Source of the DNA: Gammaproteobacteria bacterium
GTDB lineage: Bacteria; Pseudomonadota; Gammaproteobacteria; Steroidobacterales; Woeseiaceae
Assembly: GCA_029862045.1 (NCBI GenBank)
Contig: JAOTYE010000005.1
Location: forward strand, 124,001-188,000
Length of the DNA stretch: 64,000 nt
Direction: 5' to 3'
Shown here: piece by piece, positions 27,465 through 35,516 of the stretch
How positions within the stretch are numbered: the first letter of the stretch is position 1
How the letters are laid out: each line of letters starts with the position of its first letter
Translations under genes and position numbers: made by a program
The notes under the pieces: model-generated
Databases searched by the model: none
The model's input: only the letters and a program-made list of their open reading frames with translations
Told to the model about the DNA's origin: nothing

Positions 27465-28847
27465 ATGGCAAACGACAATCCACTAAGCGTTGAACTGCGC
27501 CGCTTGCTTCGCAAGCAACCCCAAACTGCGACGATGGAACTGCTCGTGCCTGACGTAGGCGGGATATTGCGCGGCAAGCGCATCCGCCGGTCGAGTTTCG
27601 AGAAGACCTGCGACGAGGAATTCTGGTTTTGCGGCGGCACGCTTCTGATGGGCACACTTGGTGCGGTGCTTCCGGGTATGGTCGGCGATGGCGATGGCGA
27701 CCCCGATGTACCGTGCCGCCTCGTGCCTGGCAGCATTGCCCCGGTTCCCTGGGCCGCTCGGCCGACTGCGCAGGCGTTGTTCCGCATGTTCGAGAAAAGC
27801 GGCGATCCGTACTTCGCCGATCCGCGCGCGGTGTTGGAACGATCGATTGCACCGCTCAGAAAAATGGGACTCAAAATCGTGATGGCGACAGAGCTGGAAT
27901 TCTATTTGCTCGATGCCAGGGCGGACAAGCCGACGCCACGTGCCTCACGCGTGCCGGGACTCGGTCGCCCGCAGCCCGGGCCGCAGGTCTATCATCCCGA
28001 TGACCTGTGGGAAATCGAGCATTTCCTCGACGACCTGTACGATCACTGCGGGGTGCAGGGCATCCCTGCCGACGCCGCCACTGCCGAATTCGCACCGGGG
28101 CAATTCGAAATAAATCTGACGCATATTGACGATCCCGCTCTGGCCTGCGATCACGCCGTCTTGCTCAAGCGAGCCGTAAAGGCGACGGCACTGAAGCACG
28201 GCTTCGTCGCCTGTTTCATGGCGAAACCATTCGCCGAGGATTCGGGGAGCGGCTTGCATATTCACATGAGCCTGGTCGATCGCAACGGCAAAAACTATTT
28301 CTCGCATGGCCGCGACAGCCTCGCAGTCCCGCCGTTCTCGTCGCGACTTCGTTATGCCGTTGGCGGATTACTCAAGACAATGGCCGAGTCGACGGCCATT
28401 TTTGCCCCCAATGCCAACTCGTACCGCAGGCTCTTGCCAGAAAATTTCGCACCGGTTGATACGAACTGGGGCGTCAATCATCGCGCGGTAGCTGTTCGCA
28501 TCCCGGAGGCCGACGAGACGAATCTGCGCTTCGAACATCGCGTCGCCGGCGCGGATGCGAATCCTTACCTCGTCACGGCGGCAATTGCGGCAGGCGTCCA
28601 TTACGGACTCAAGAACAAGTGCGACCCCGGGCGGATGATTGAAGAGGGTGAACGCGTGTCGCTGAAGACTCGCATCCCGGATCGCTGGGAACCGGCGATC
28701 GACCGTTTCTCTAAGAGCAAGATCCTGCCTGCCTATCTCGGCGATGAGTATTGCAGGTATTACGCGGTCAATCGGCGCGAGGAGTGCAGGCAATTCCACA
28801 ACGTCGTCAGTCCAATCGACTTTGACTGGTATCTGCGCGCCGTATGA
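27465..28847 (+). CDS. Second glutamine synthetase family protein, PuuA-like
   Basis: A 460-residue paralogue of the puuA product at 23407-24738, on the opposite strand. Motifs: VPDVGGILRGKRI, ATELEFYLLDA, FEINLTHIDDPALACDHAVLLKRAVK, GSGLHIHMSLVDRNGKN, NSYRRLLPENFAPVDTNWGVNHRAVAVRIP and RFEHRVAGADANPYLVTAAIAAG. The two copies differ enough to expect different amine substrates (for example putrescine versus longer polyamines or ethanolamine); this is inference. It is divergent from the NhaC-type gene and converges on the MFS gene with 4 bp between stops. Confidence 0.88.
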   Translation: MANDNPLSVELRRLLRKQPQTATMELLVPDVGGILRGKRIRRSSFEKTCDEEFWFCGGTLLMGTLGAVLPGMVGDGDGDPDVPCRLVPGSIAPVPWAARPTAQALFRMFEKSGDPYFADPRAVLERSIAPLRKMGLKIVMATELEFYLLDARADKPTPRASRVPGLGRPQPGPQVYHPDDLWEIEHFLDDLYDHCGVQGIPADAATAEFAPGQFEINLTHIDDPALACDHAVLLKRAVKATALKHGFVACFMAKPFAEDSGSGLHIHMSLVDRNGKNYFSHGRDSLAVPPFSSRLRYAVGGLLKTMAESTAIFAPNANSYRRLLPENFAPVDTNWGVNHRAVAVRIPEADETNLRFEHRVAGADANPYLVTAAIAAGVHYGLKNKCDPGRMIEEGERVSLKTRIPDRWEPAIDRFSKSKILPAYLGDEYCRYYAVNRREECRQFHNVVSPIDFDWYLRAV

Positions 28848-28851
28848 GAAC

Positions 28852-30150
28852 TCAGTCGTGCACGTCCGCACGCTGCAAATCGTGCTCTATCGACTTGCCG
28901 GCCTGGTAGTAACACCACGCCGCAAGTGGCAACAAGACCGAACTGACGAGCAACAGGCTGTAGCGCATCGATTCGGGTCCGTATCCGGGCTCGAGGAAAT
29001 CGCTGATTAAACCCGTAACAGGCGGCCCCATGGCGAGACCGATAACGTTGATGATCAACAGCACCAGTGACGAGGCAACAGCTCTCATGCGCAAGGAAAC
29101 CAGGCTTTGTGTCTGACTCAGCACCGGTGCCAGGTAGAAGTTGGATGTCACCGCCGGGACGATAAGCAACAGCAGGCACGACAAGGCGGTCGGCGCAAGA
29201 AAAACCGCACTATTGAATACCACCGTAAGCAACACGGCCAAGGCGATAAACGACAGTGCCTTGCGATGGCCGGTGCGCCCGATGTGATCCGCAAGGTAAC
29301 CACCCATGAAGAATCCGAAGCCGCCGGCTATCCCGTAGATCAAACCCAGCCACAGTCCCAGCGTCGCAATATCCACGGCAAAGCTACGCACCATAAAACT
29401 CGGTGTGAAATTGACAATCGAGTAACCGACGAATGCACTCAGGCCAGCGGCCACTGCCATATACAAGAATGACCGCCGCCCCAGCAGGAAGCGAAAGACG
29501 GCCATCAGGGTCGGTTGTTTACCGCTATCGGTGCGTTGCTCTGATGCTCCACGCCGCGGCTCGGAAACGGTAAACCGGACGATGAGCGCCAGGAACAGGC
29601 CTGGAATACCAACGACAAAGAATGCTTCGCGCCAGCCGATATTTTGCGCAACCCAGCCGCCGGCCAGGTAGGCGAGCATGATGCCGGCCGAGATTCCCAG
29701 CGTATAAAAACCCATCGCCGAGGAGCGTCGCTCGGGTGGATAGAAATCGGCGATCATCGAATGTGCCGGAGGGCTGCAGCCGGCCTCACCGATGCCAACG
29801 CCAATACGTGCCAGGGTCAACTGCCAAACGTTTGCCGCAAGCCCCGACAGCGCAGTCATGCCACTCCAGATGGCAACAGCGACCGCAATCAGGTTGCGGC
29901 GATTCACCCGATCGGCAAGCTGTGCGATCGGCACCCCGAGAACCACATAAAACAGCGCGAACGCGGTACCGGCGAGCAATCCAAGCACTGCATCGCCAAC
30001 CTGAAACTCATCCCGAATCGCGGGCAACAGAATCGACAGGATCTGCCGATCGACGAAGTTGAACATGTAGACGATGGCGAGCACGACCATCGCATAGCGC
30101 CGTGCCGCAGGCGTGATACCGGAATTTGTCGGGCTAGTGGATTGTGGCAT
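28852..30150 (-). CDS. MFS transporter (spinster-like)
   Basis: A 432-residue, 12-helix major facilitator protein. The N-terminal half has YMFNFVDRQILSILLPAIRDEFQVGDAVLGLLAGTAFALFYVVLGVPIAQLADRVNRRNLI, summarised here by the spinster-type DRQIL motif and the loop 2-3 LADRVNRR motif, then GIGEAGCSPPAHSMIADFYPPERR. Members carry lipids, organic acids or aromatic compounds; the substrate is unknown. Its start overlaps the end of ggt by 17 bp, so both are translated from one message. Confidence 0.87.
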   Translation of the reverse strand: MPQSTSPTNSGITPAARRYAMVVLAIVYMFNFVDRQILSILLPAIRDEFQVGDAVLGLLAGTAFALFYVVLGVPIAQLADRVNRRNLIAVAVAIWSGMTALSGLAANVWQLTLARIGVGIGEAGCSPPAHSMIADFYPPERRSSAMGFYTLGISAGIMLAYLAGGWVAQNIGWREAFFVVGIPGLFLALIVRFTVSEPRRGASEQRTDSGKQPTLMAVFRFLLGRRSFLYMAVAAGLSAFVGYSIVNFTPSFMVRSFAVDIATLGLWLGLIYGIAGGFGFFMGGYLADHIGRTGHRKALSFIALAVLLTVVFNSAVFLAPTALSCLLLLIVPAVTSNFYLAPVLSQTQSLVSLRMRAVASSLVLLIINVIGLAMGPPVTGLISDFLEPGYGPESMRYSLLLVSSVLLPLAAWCYYQAGKSIEHDLQRADVHD

Positions 30151-31870
30151 CTACAGCGGCGGGCGCAGCGCTTCCCGAATTGGGTCGCCGTGGATCGGAT
30201 GCGCCACGAAACAGATTGTCCTTGTAGGCGACTGTCTGCAGGCTCGTATACAGGGCATTTGACACCTTCACCTTGTGGCCACGCGCCTCGAGTAGTTCGA
30301 TCGTGTCCGGGCCGAACCCTGCCTCGAGCGACAGCACGTCGGGAAACCACTGGTGATGCGCTCGCGGCCGGTTCGACGCTTCGGCGATGTTCATGCCGTG
30401 ATCGATCACATTGACCAGCATCTGCAATACGGTCGTAATGATGTAGCTGCCGCCCGGACTACCGGTCGCGAACCACGGCTTGCCGTCCGCGAAAACGATA
30501 ACAGGTGTCATCGAGCTCAATGGCCGTTTCAGGGCCTCGACTGCATTCGCCTCGCCACCGAGCAAGCCGAAAACATTCGGCACGCCGGGCTTGGAGACGA
30601 AGTCCTCCATCTCGTTATTGAGCAGGAAGCCGGCCCCTCGAACCGAAATGCCGGAACCGTACGAAGTATTGAGGGTATAGGTGTTCGATACGACGTTGCC
30701 TTCTGCATCAATGACCGAGAAATGCGTTGTGTCCTCGCTCTCGTGTGCCGGAGCAACACCAGGCGCAACATCATCGGAAGGCCGCGCCCACTTCATGTCG
30801 ATCGAGTCCGCGAGTTCCGCCGCGTAGTCGGCGCTCGTGAGCCAATCAACCGGGACCTCATAAAAACCAGGATCCCCCAGGTGCTTGCTGCGATCGGCGT
30901 AGGCAAGTCGCATGACTTCGGCGAGTACGTGTACTTTGTCGGCGCTGCCGCTGCCCATCTGTGCAATCGGAAAATGTTTCAGCACGTTAAGCATTTGCAG
31001 GACATGCACGCCACCGGAGCTCGGTGGCGGCATCGTTACGATATCGTAACCACGATAGTTGCCGCGCAGTGCCTTACGAACCACCGGCTTGTATGCCGCG
31101 AGCGATTCCAGGTCAATAATTCCGCCTCCGGCCTGCATTTCGGCGACGATTTTTTCAGCGATCGGACCTTTGTAAAACGCGTCCGGGCCATCATCGGCGA
31201 TCAGCTGCAACGAATCCGCGAGATCCGCCTGTACAAGCCGCTCGCCAAAGGAGTAGGGCTCGCCACCCGTTTTGTAGAAGTATTCGCAGGTCGCCTTGTT
31301 GCTGCACATTCTGTCCTGTTTGCTGCGCAGTGTCGTCGCCAGATCGTGTGTAACAACCATGCCATTGCGGGCCAGTCCAACGGCTGGCTGCACGAGCCTT
31401 TTCCACGGCAGCTTACCGAATTTCTTATGCGCATAATAAAGTCCGGCAACCGTCCCGGGAACGGCCGATGCTTTGTGGCTGTTGCGAGACAGCCCGGGGT
31501 CGGCGTTGCCGTCCGCATCCAGAAACATGTTAGTAGTCGCGGCAAGCGGCGCCATTTCACGATAGTCGATTGCCGTTGTCGTATCGGACGCAGCATCGTA
31601 AACCAGCATGAAACCGCCACCACCGATATTTCCGGCCCTCGGCAAGGTGACAGCCAGCGCGAAACCGACCGCAACTGCTGCGTCAACCGCATTACCGCCA
31701 TCTGCAAGAACCGCGACGCCAACTTCGGTCGCGATCATGTTCTGCGCCGCGACCATGCCGGTCCTGCTGTACACCGGATGGTGCAGCGCGCGGTAACTGA
31801 CAATTCCCTGCGCAGCCGCCGGCGAGAATGACATTTGCAGTGCAATGAATAGAAGAATCAGGCGACGCAT
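30134..31870 (-). CDS. ggt: Gamma-glutamyltransferase / glutathione hydrolase
   Basis: A 578-residue Ntn-hydrolase precursor. The ATG at 31870 gives a signal peptide (MRRLILLFIALQMSFSPAAA) for export to the periplasm. The self-cleavage nucleophile is T381 in ESEDTTHFSVIDAEGNVV, and TGSPGGSYIITTVLQ binds the gamma-glutamyl group. GGT cleaves glutathione and other gamma-glutamyl amides; with the PuuA/PuuD genes nearby it might also handle gamma-glutamyl-amines. It lies 16 nt after the phosphate transporter gene and overlaps the MFS gene. Confidence 0.92.
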   Translation of the reverse strand: MRRLILLFIALQMSFSPAAAQGIVSYRALHHPVYSRTGMVAAQNMIATEVGVAVLADGGNAVDAAVAVGFALAVTLPRAGNIGGGGFMLVYDAASDTTTAIDYREMAPLAATTNMFLDADGNADPGLSRNSHKASAVPGTVAGLYYAHKKFGKLPWKRLVQPAVGLARNGMVVTHDLATTLRSKQDRMCSNKATCEYFYKTGGEPYSFGERLVQADLADSLQLIADDGPDAFYKGPIAEKIVAEMQAGGGIIDLESLAAYKPVVRKALRGNYRGYDIVTMPPPSSGGVHVLQMLNVLKHFPIAQMGSGSADKVHVLAEVMRLAYADRSKHLGDPGFYEVPVDWLTSADYAAELADSIDMKWARPSDDVAPGVAPAHESEDTTHFSVIDAEGNVVSNTYTLNTSYGSGISVRGAGFLLNNEMEDFVSKPGVPNVFGLLGGEANAVEALKRPLSSMTPVIVFADGKPWFATGSPGGSYIITTVLQMLVNVIDHGMNIAEASNRPRAHHQWFPDVLSLEAGFGPDTIELLEARGHKVKVSNALYTSLQTVAYKDNLFRGASDPRRPNSGSAAPAAVDATIH

Positions 31871-31886
31871 GAGCGATTCGCTCCTG

Positions 31887-33137
31887 TCAAGGCAGTATCG
31901 TTTTGAAAATAAAGAAGAACACGATGGCGAGAAACGCGCCGGCTGGAATGGTAACGACCCATGAGACGAGTATTCGCGCCACGACCCGGAGGTCGATTGC
32001 CTCGATGCCACGGGCCATGCCGACGCCAAGTACAGCGCCAACGAGTGTGTGCGTCGTCGAAATCGGAATGCCTGTACCTGACGCAATCACAATGGTCGTC
32101 GCCGCCGCAAGCTCAGCGGCAAATCCACGACTCGGTGTAAGCTGCGTGATTTTCTTGCCGACTGTTGCAATAACGTGACGGCCATATGTCGCAAGACCGA
32201 TAACAATACCGCCGCCGCCAAGGATCAATACCCAGATCGGCAATGCTGCCTCGGCTGTTATCACACCATTCTGCGCGACGCTTATGACTGCCGCCAGCGG
32301 TCCGATCGCGTTCGCAACATCGTTCGAACCGTGTGCAAACGCCATGCCGCAGGCTGTCACGACCATGAGAACGCCGAAAACGCGTTCAACTGTGTAGAAA
32401 TGCAGCTTCTTCTCAGCTTTGGGGTCGGGCTGGATACGCCGAATGGCAAATGCACCAATCAGTGCGATGCCGACGGCAATCGCGGTCGCGAGGATATAGC
32501 TGTCCCTGAGACTGATCGTCAGGCCGACATGCTTGAGCCCCTTGAGAATCGTGACAAGGGTAATCGTGAACGCGGCGAAGAACATGTAGACCGGTACCCA
32601 GCGTATGGCCTTGGCGAGTGGATCCTCCTGACGAAGAATCAGGCGTTGCACACTGCGATAGATCAGGTACGCGATGAATCCGGCTGTCAGGGGTGACACA
32701 ACCCAACTCATGACGATTGTGCCAACCTTGCCCCATTGCACCGCATCGACACCGATACCGACTGCGGCGAAACCAACAATTGCGCCAACGATTGAATGCG
32801 TTGTCGATACGGGCCAGCCATTCCTGGAGGCGATAAACAGCCACGTGCCTGCGGCGAGCAGTGCCGCAAGCATGCCGTAGACCAGGAGTTCGGGCGTGCC
32901 TGCAAGCAGGTCAGTATCGACGATGCCCTTGCGAATTGTCGACGTTACCGCACCACCGGCCAATACTGCCCCAAGAAACTCGAAAATCGCGGCAACGAGA
33001 ATTGCCTGCTTGATCGTCAGGGCTTTGGAACCGACCGAGGTCGCCATCGCATTGGCGACATCGTTCGCGCCAATACCCCACGCCATGAATATGCCGAACG
33101 CGGCGGCCAGGCTAATATAAATAAGCTCTTGTTCCAT
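31887..33137 (-). CDS. pit: Low-affinity inorganic phosphate transporter
   Basis: A 416-residue inner-membrane Pit family protein. The two PHO4 signature repeats are visible as GIGANDVANAMATSVGSKAL near the N-terminus and AHGSNDVANAIGPLAAVI in the second half, together with paired PVSTTHS and PISTTHTLVGA motifs. It imports metal-phosphate driven by H+ or Na+. The DUF47 protein gene precedes it by 42 nt, a very common regulatory partnership. Confidence 0.94.
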   Translation of the reverse strand: MEQELIYISLAAAFGIFMAWGIGANDVANAMATSVGSKALTIKQAILVAAIFEFLGAVLAGGAVTSTIRKGIVDTDLLAGTPELLVYGMLAALLAAGTWLFIASRNGWPVSTTHSIVGAIVGFAAVGIGVDAVQWGKVGTIVMSWVVSPLTAGFIAYLIYRSVQRLILRQEDPLAKAIRWVPVYMFFAAFTITLVTILKGLKHVGLTISLRDSYILATAIAVGIALIGAFAIRRIQPDPKAEKKLHFYTVERVFGVLMVVTACGMAFAHGSNDVANAIGPLAAVISVAQNGVITAEAALPIWVLILGGGGIVIGLATYGRHVIATVGKKITQLTPSRGFAAELAAATTIVIASGTGIPISTTHTLVGAVLGVGMARGIEAIDLRVVARILVSWVVTIPAGAFLAIVFFFIFKTILP

Positions 33138-33179
33138 GGAACCGCCCTCGGAGAGCCGTTTGGCCCGAATTATTGTTTA

Positions 33180-33854
33180 TTAGTGAGAGAGCAACAGCTC
33201 AAGACGACGACCAACGCGCTCTGCCATATCAGCGATTTCGCCGGTCAATTCGATAACCTGGTACATGAACACGGCGTCCACCGGGTTCAATGTGTCTTCG
33301 ATCGCAAACAACGCCGCGCGCAACGCCGCTTGCTTTTCGTCGGTATCGGTCTCGATTTGATCGAGTTCTTCGATCAAAGCTTCAACAAGGTCAACCTCGG
33401 CACCTCGAAAACCCGACGTAAACAACTCATCGAGTTCGCGCACGCTCTTGCGAGCCTGCTTTGCCGCGTCGATGTTGCGGTCGACAAATTCAAGGAATTG
33501 ATCCGCGATAGCCGGTGGAATTAGCATCTTGCGGCCGACGACAATGCCTGATACATCCTTGGTGCGATTGGCGATCTTGTCCTGTACAAGCAACAGCTCC
33601 AGCAGATCCTCGCGCGGCACTGGCATGAACAGGCTTTTGGGCAGCCGCAGGCGAATTTTTTTCTTCAGATCGTCCGCTGCGTGCTCGAGCTTTTCGATTT
33701 CATTGCGTGCCGATATGGCCTTGTCCCAGTTTCCTTTGATCACAGCAGCAAAAAAAACATGCAGCTGTTTCGCGCATTGGAATGCGATCCCGATGTGTTT
33801 CTCGAGCGGTCGCACCGGTGATGAGCCAAAGATATTTGCAAGCACATTTGTCAT
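33180..33854 (-). CDS. DUF47/TIGR00153 family PhoU-like Pit accessory protein
   Basis: A 224-residue, mostly helical protein starting MTNVLANIFGSSPVRPLEKHI and containing ARNEIEKLEHAADDLKKKIRLRLPKSLFMPVPREDLLELL, with the acidic ExxxD-type metal sites typical of PhoU-like bundles. These proteins modulate Pit transporters. It is the first gene of the DUF47-pit-ggt-MFS run. Confidence 0.9.
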   Translation of the reverse strand: MTNVLANIFGSSPVRPLEKHIGIAFQCAKQLHVFFAAVIKGNWDKAISARNEIEKLEHAADDLKKKIRLRLPKSLFMPVPREDLLELLLVQDKIANRTKDVSGIVVGRKMLIPPAIADQFLEFVDRNIDAAKQARKSVRELDELFTSGFRGAEVDLVEALIEELDQIETDTDEKQAALRAALFAIEDTLNPVDAVFMYQVIELTGEIADMAERVGRRLELLLSH

Positions 33855-34014
33855 CTGAGCCTGTCCTGTCAGACCTTTCTTCGAGGCGCAATCCTACCAT
33901 AGCGACCTGTAAAAACGATCGCGTAAAATACACTGATTTGGACAGCTCCGGAGCAAGAATTTCGTCGCTTCATGATAGAATCCGCGGCCCGATGCCAAGA
34001 CTCAGAGATGTGAA

Positions 34015-34467
34015 GTGGCCTACTGGCTGATGAAGTCCGAACCCGACGTTTACAGCATTGATGACCTCGAGCGCGACGGCCGCGAAATGTGGGACAGTAT
34101 TCGCAATTACCAGGCCCGCAATATGATGCGCGACGACATGCGCATCGGCGACGAGGTCTTTTTCTACCATTCGAGTTGCAAGGAACCCGGTATTACCGGC
34201 ATTGCCAGAGTGGCGAGTGAGCCCTACCCCGATCCCACCCAGTTCGACCCCGATTCGAAATATTTTGATCCCAAGAGCGGTAAGGACAACCCTCGCTGGA
34301 TACTGGTTGACGTCGAGTTCGTACGCAAGCTCAAGCAGCCGATCACGCTCACTAGGATCAAGGCGCAACCCGGGCTCGAGGACATGGTCCTGACGCGCAG
34401 AGGTAACCGCCTTTCAATCATGCCGGTCAGCCAGGAGCATTGGGACCTGATCCTGACTATCGAGTGA
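34015..34467 (+). CDS. EVE domain protein (thymocyte nuclear protein 1-like)
   Basis: A 150-residue single-domain protein beginning at GTG 34015: AYWLMKSEPDVYSIDDLERDG, then MWDSIRNYQARNMMRDDMRIGDEVFFYHSSC and GIARVASEPYPDPTQFDP. EVE domains are PUA-like folds that bind modified bases. In gammaproteobacteria the gene is often a lone housekeeping gene. It precedes the hydrolase gene by 6 nt. Confidence 0.92.
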   Translation: MAYWLMKSEPDVYSIDDLERDGREMWDSIRNYQARNMMRDDMRIGDEVFFYHSSCKEPGITGIARVASEPYPDPTQFDPDSKYFDPKSGKDNPRWILVDVEFVRKLKQPITLTRIKAQPGLEDMVLTRRGNRLSIMPVSQEHWDLILTIE

Positions 34468-34473
34468 TCTGGC

Positions 34474-35445
34474 ATGCGTAAGCTACTCATTGCTGTACTA
34501 ATAATTGTTCTTCTCGCTACGGTGGGTTTGGTCTTAACGCCTCCCGCCCTGGTCAATGACGCGGGAGTTCCGGCCTTGCCCGCCGATCTGGACGCTTACA
34601 TCGCTCAACGCGAGCAAGCTGCAGCAGCTGAGTTCCTGCTGATACCCGGCACCGAAAAACGCATCCTCTGGCACGCTGCCCGACAGAAGACGCCCTACTC
34701 AATCGTCAACCTGCACGGGTTCTCTGGCAGCCGGCAAGGGATCGCACCTCTTGCCGAGCGCGTCGCCGACGAGCTGGGCGCCAACCTGTTCGAGACTCGA
34801 TTGACCGGACACGGACGCGTGCAAGGCGCGATGGCGGGAGTCAGGGCTGAGGACTGGCTTGACGATGCCGCAGAAGCACTCGCCGTCGGCGCAAAAATCG
34901 GCAAGCGAGTAATCATTATCGGCACATCGACGGGCGCGACGCTAGCCGTCGCGATGGCGCAGCATGCTGTGTTCGACAGCGTCGATACGCTCGTCATGAT
35001 CTCGCCGAATTTTGCGCCGAAAGACCCGAGTGCAAGGTGGATTACACGACCTGGCGGACCGATATTGCTGCGCGGACTGGTCGGAGAAACCCGGAGCTGG
35101 CAGGCGCGAAACGAGGAACAGGAGCGCTACTGGTCCACGAGTTACCCCAGCGCCATCATCGTCGAGGTGATGCGGCTCGTCGATCTGGCCAACGGCAACC
35201 TGCCGCTCAAGATCGATCAGTCCGTGCTGACGCTGTTATCGCCCAATGACCAGGTGGTGTCGCCACAGGCGACGCTCGCAGCATTGCAGCAACTGGAAGC
35301 GCCGCGCGCGCAGATCATCGAATTCGACGACGTCGGGGACCCGAGCAATCATGTTCTCGCCGGCGACATCCTCTCACCGGGCAACACTGACGAGGTCGTC
35401 GCCCGGATTGTAGAATTCGTCCGCCAGACACGGGTTGCAGAGTGA
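34474..35445 (+). CDS. Exported or membrane-anchored alpha/beta hydrolase
   Basis: A 323-residue protein with a hydrophobic N-terminal segment (about residues 3-22) that could be a signal anchor. The fold is shown by NLHGFSGSRQGIAPLAE (oxyanion HG), RLTGHGR, and the nucleophile elbow GTSTG with S152. The acid is probably the Asp in LLSPNDQVV and the base the His in DPSNHVLAGD. It is esterase/lysophospholipase-like; the substrate is unknown. Confidence 0.83.
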   Translation: MRKLLIAVLIIVLLATVGLVLTPPALVNDAGVPALPADLDAYIAQREQAAAAEFLLIPGTEKRILWHAARQKTPYSIVNLHGFSGSRQGIAPLAERVADELGANLFETRLTGHGRVQGAMAGVRAEDWLDDAAEALAVGAKIGKRVIIIGTSTGATLAVAMAQHAVFDSVDTLVMISPNFAPKDPSARWITRPGGPILLRGLVGETRSWQARNEEQERYWSTSYPSAIIVEVMRLVDLANGNLPLKIDQSVLTLLSPNDQVVSPQATLAALQQLEAPRAQIIEFDDVGDPSNHVLAGDILSPGNTDEVVARIVEFVRQTRVAE

Positions 35446-35516
35446 AATTTCGCAACCACTTCTGTCGAACGGGCATCTAAACAGAAAGACCAAACCAGAG
35501 ATATTGGGGAAAAATC

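Noticed and set aside
30353..31831. A 492-codon open frame on the plus strand
   Set aside because: It is antisense to ggt, which has full family motifs and a signal peptide; the antisense product is basic, low in recognisable motifs and shaped by the codon bias of ggt.
33855..34014. Possible small RNA (for example 6S) in the gap before the EVE gene
   Set aside because: The gap is about 160 bp and I could not find the long bulged rod or a 6S-like closing stem.
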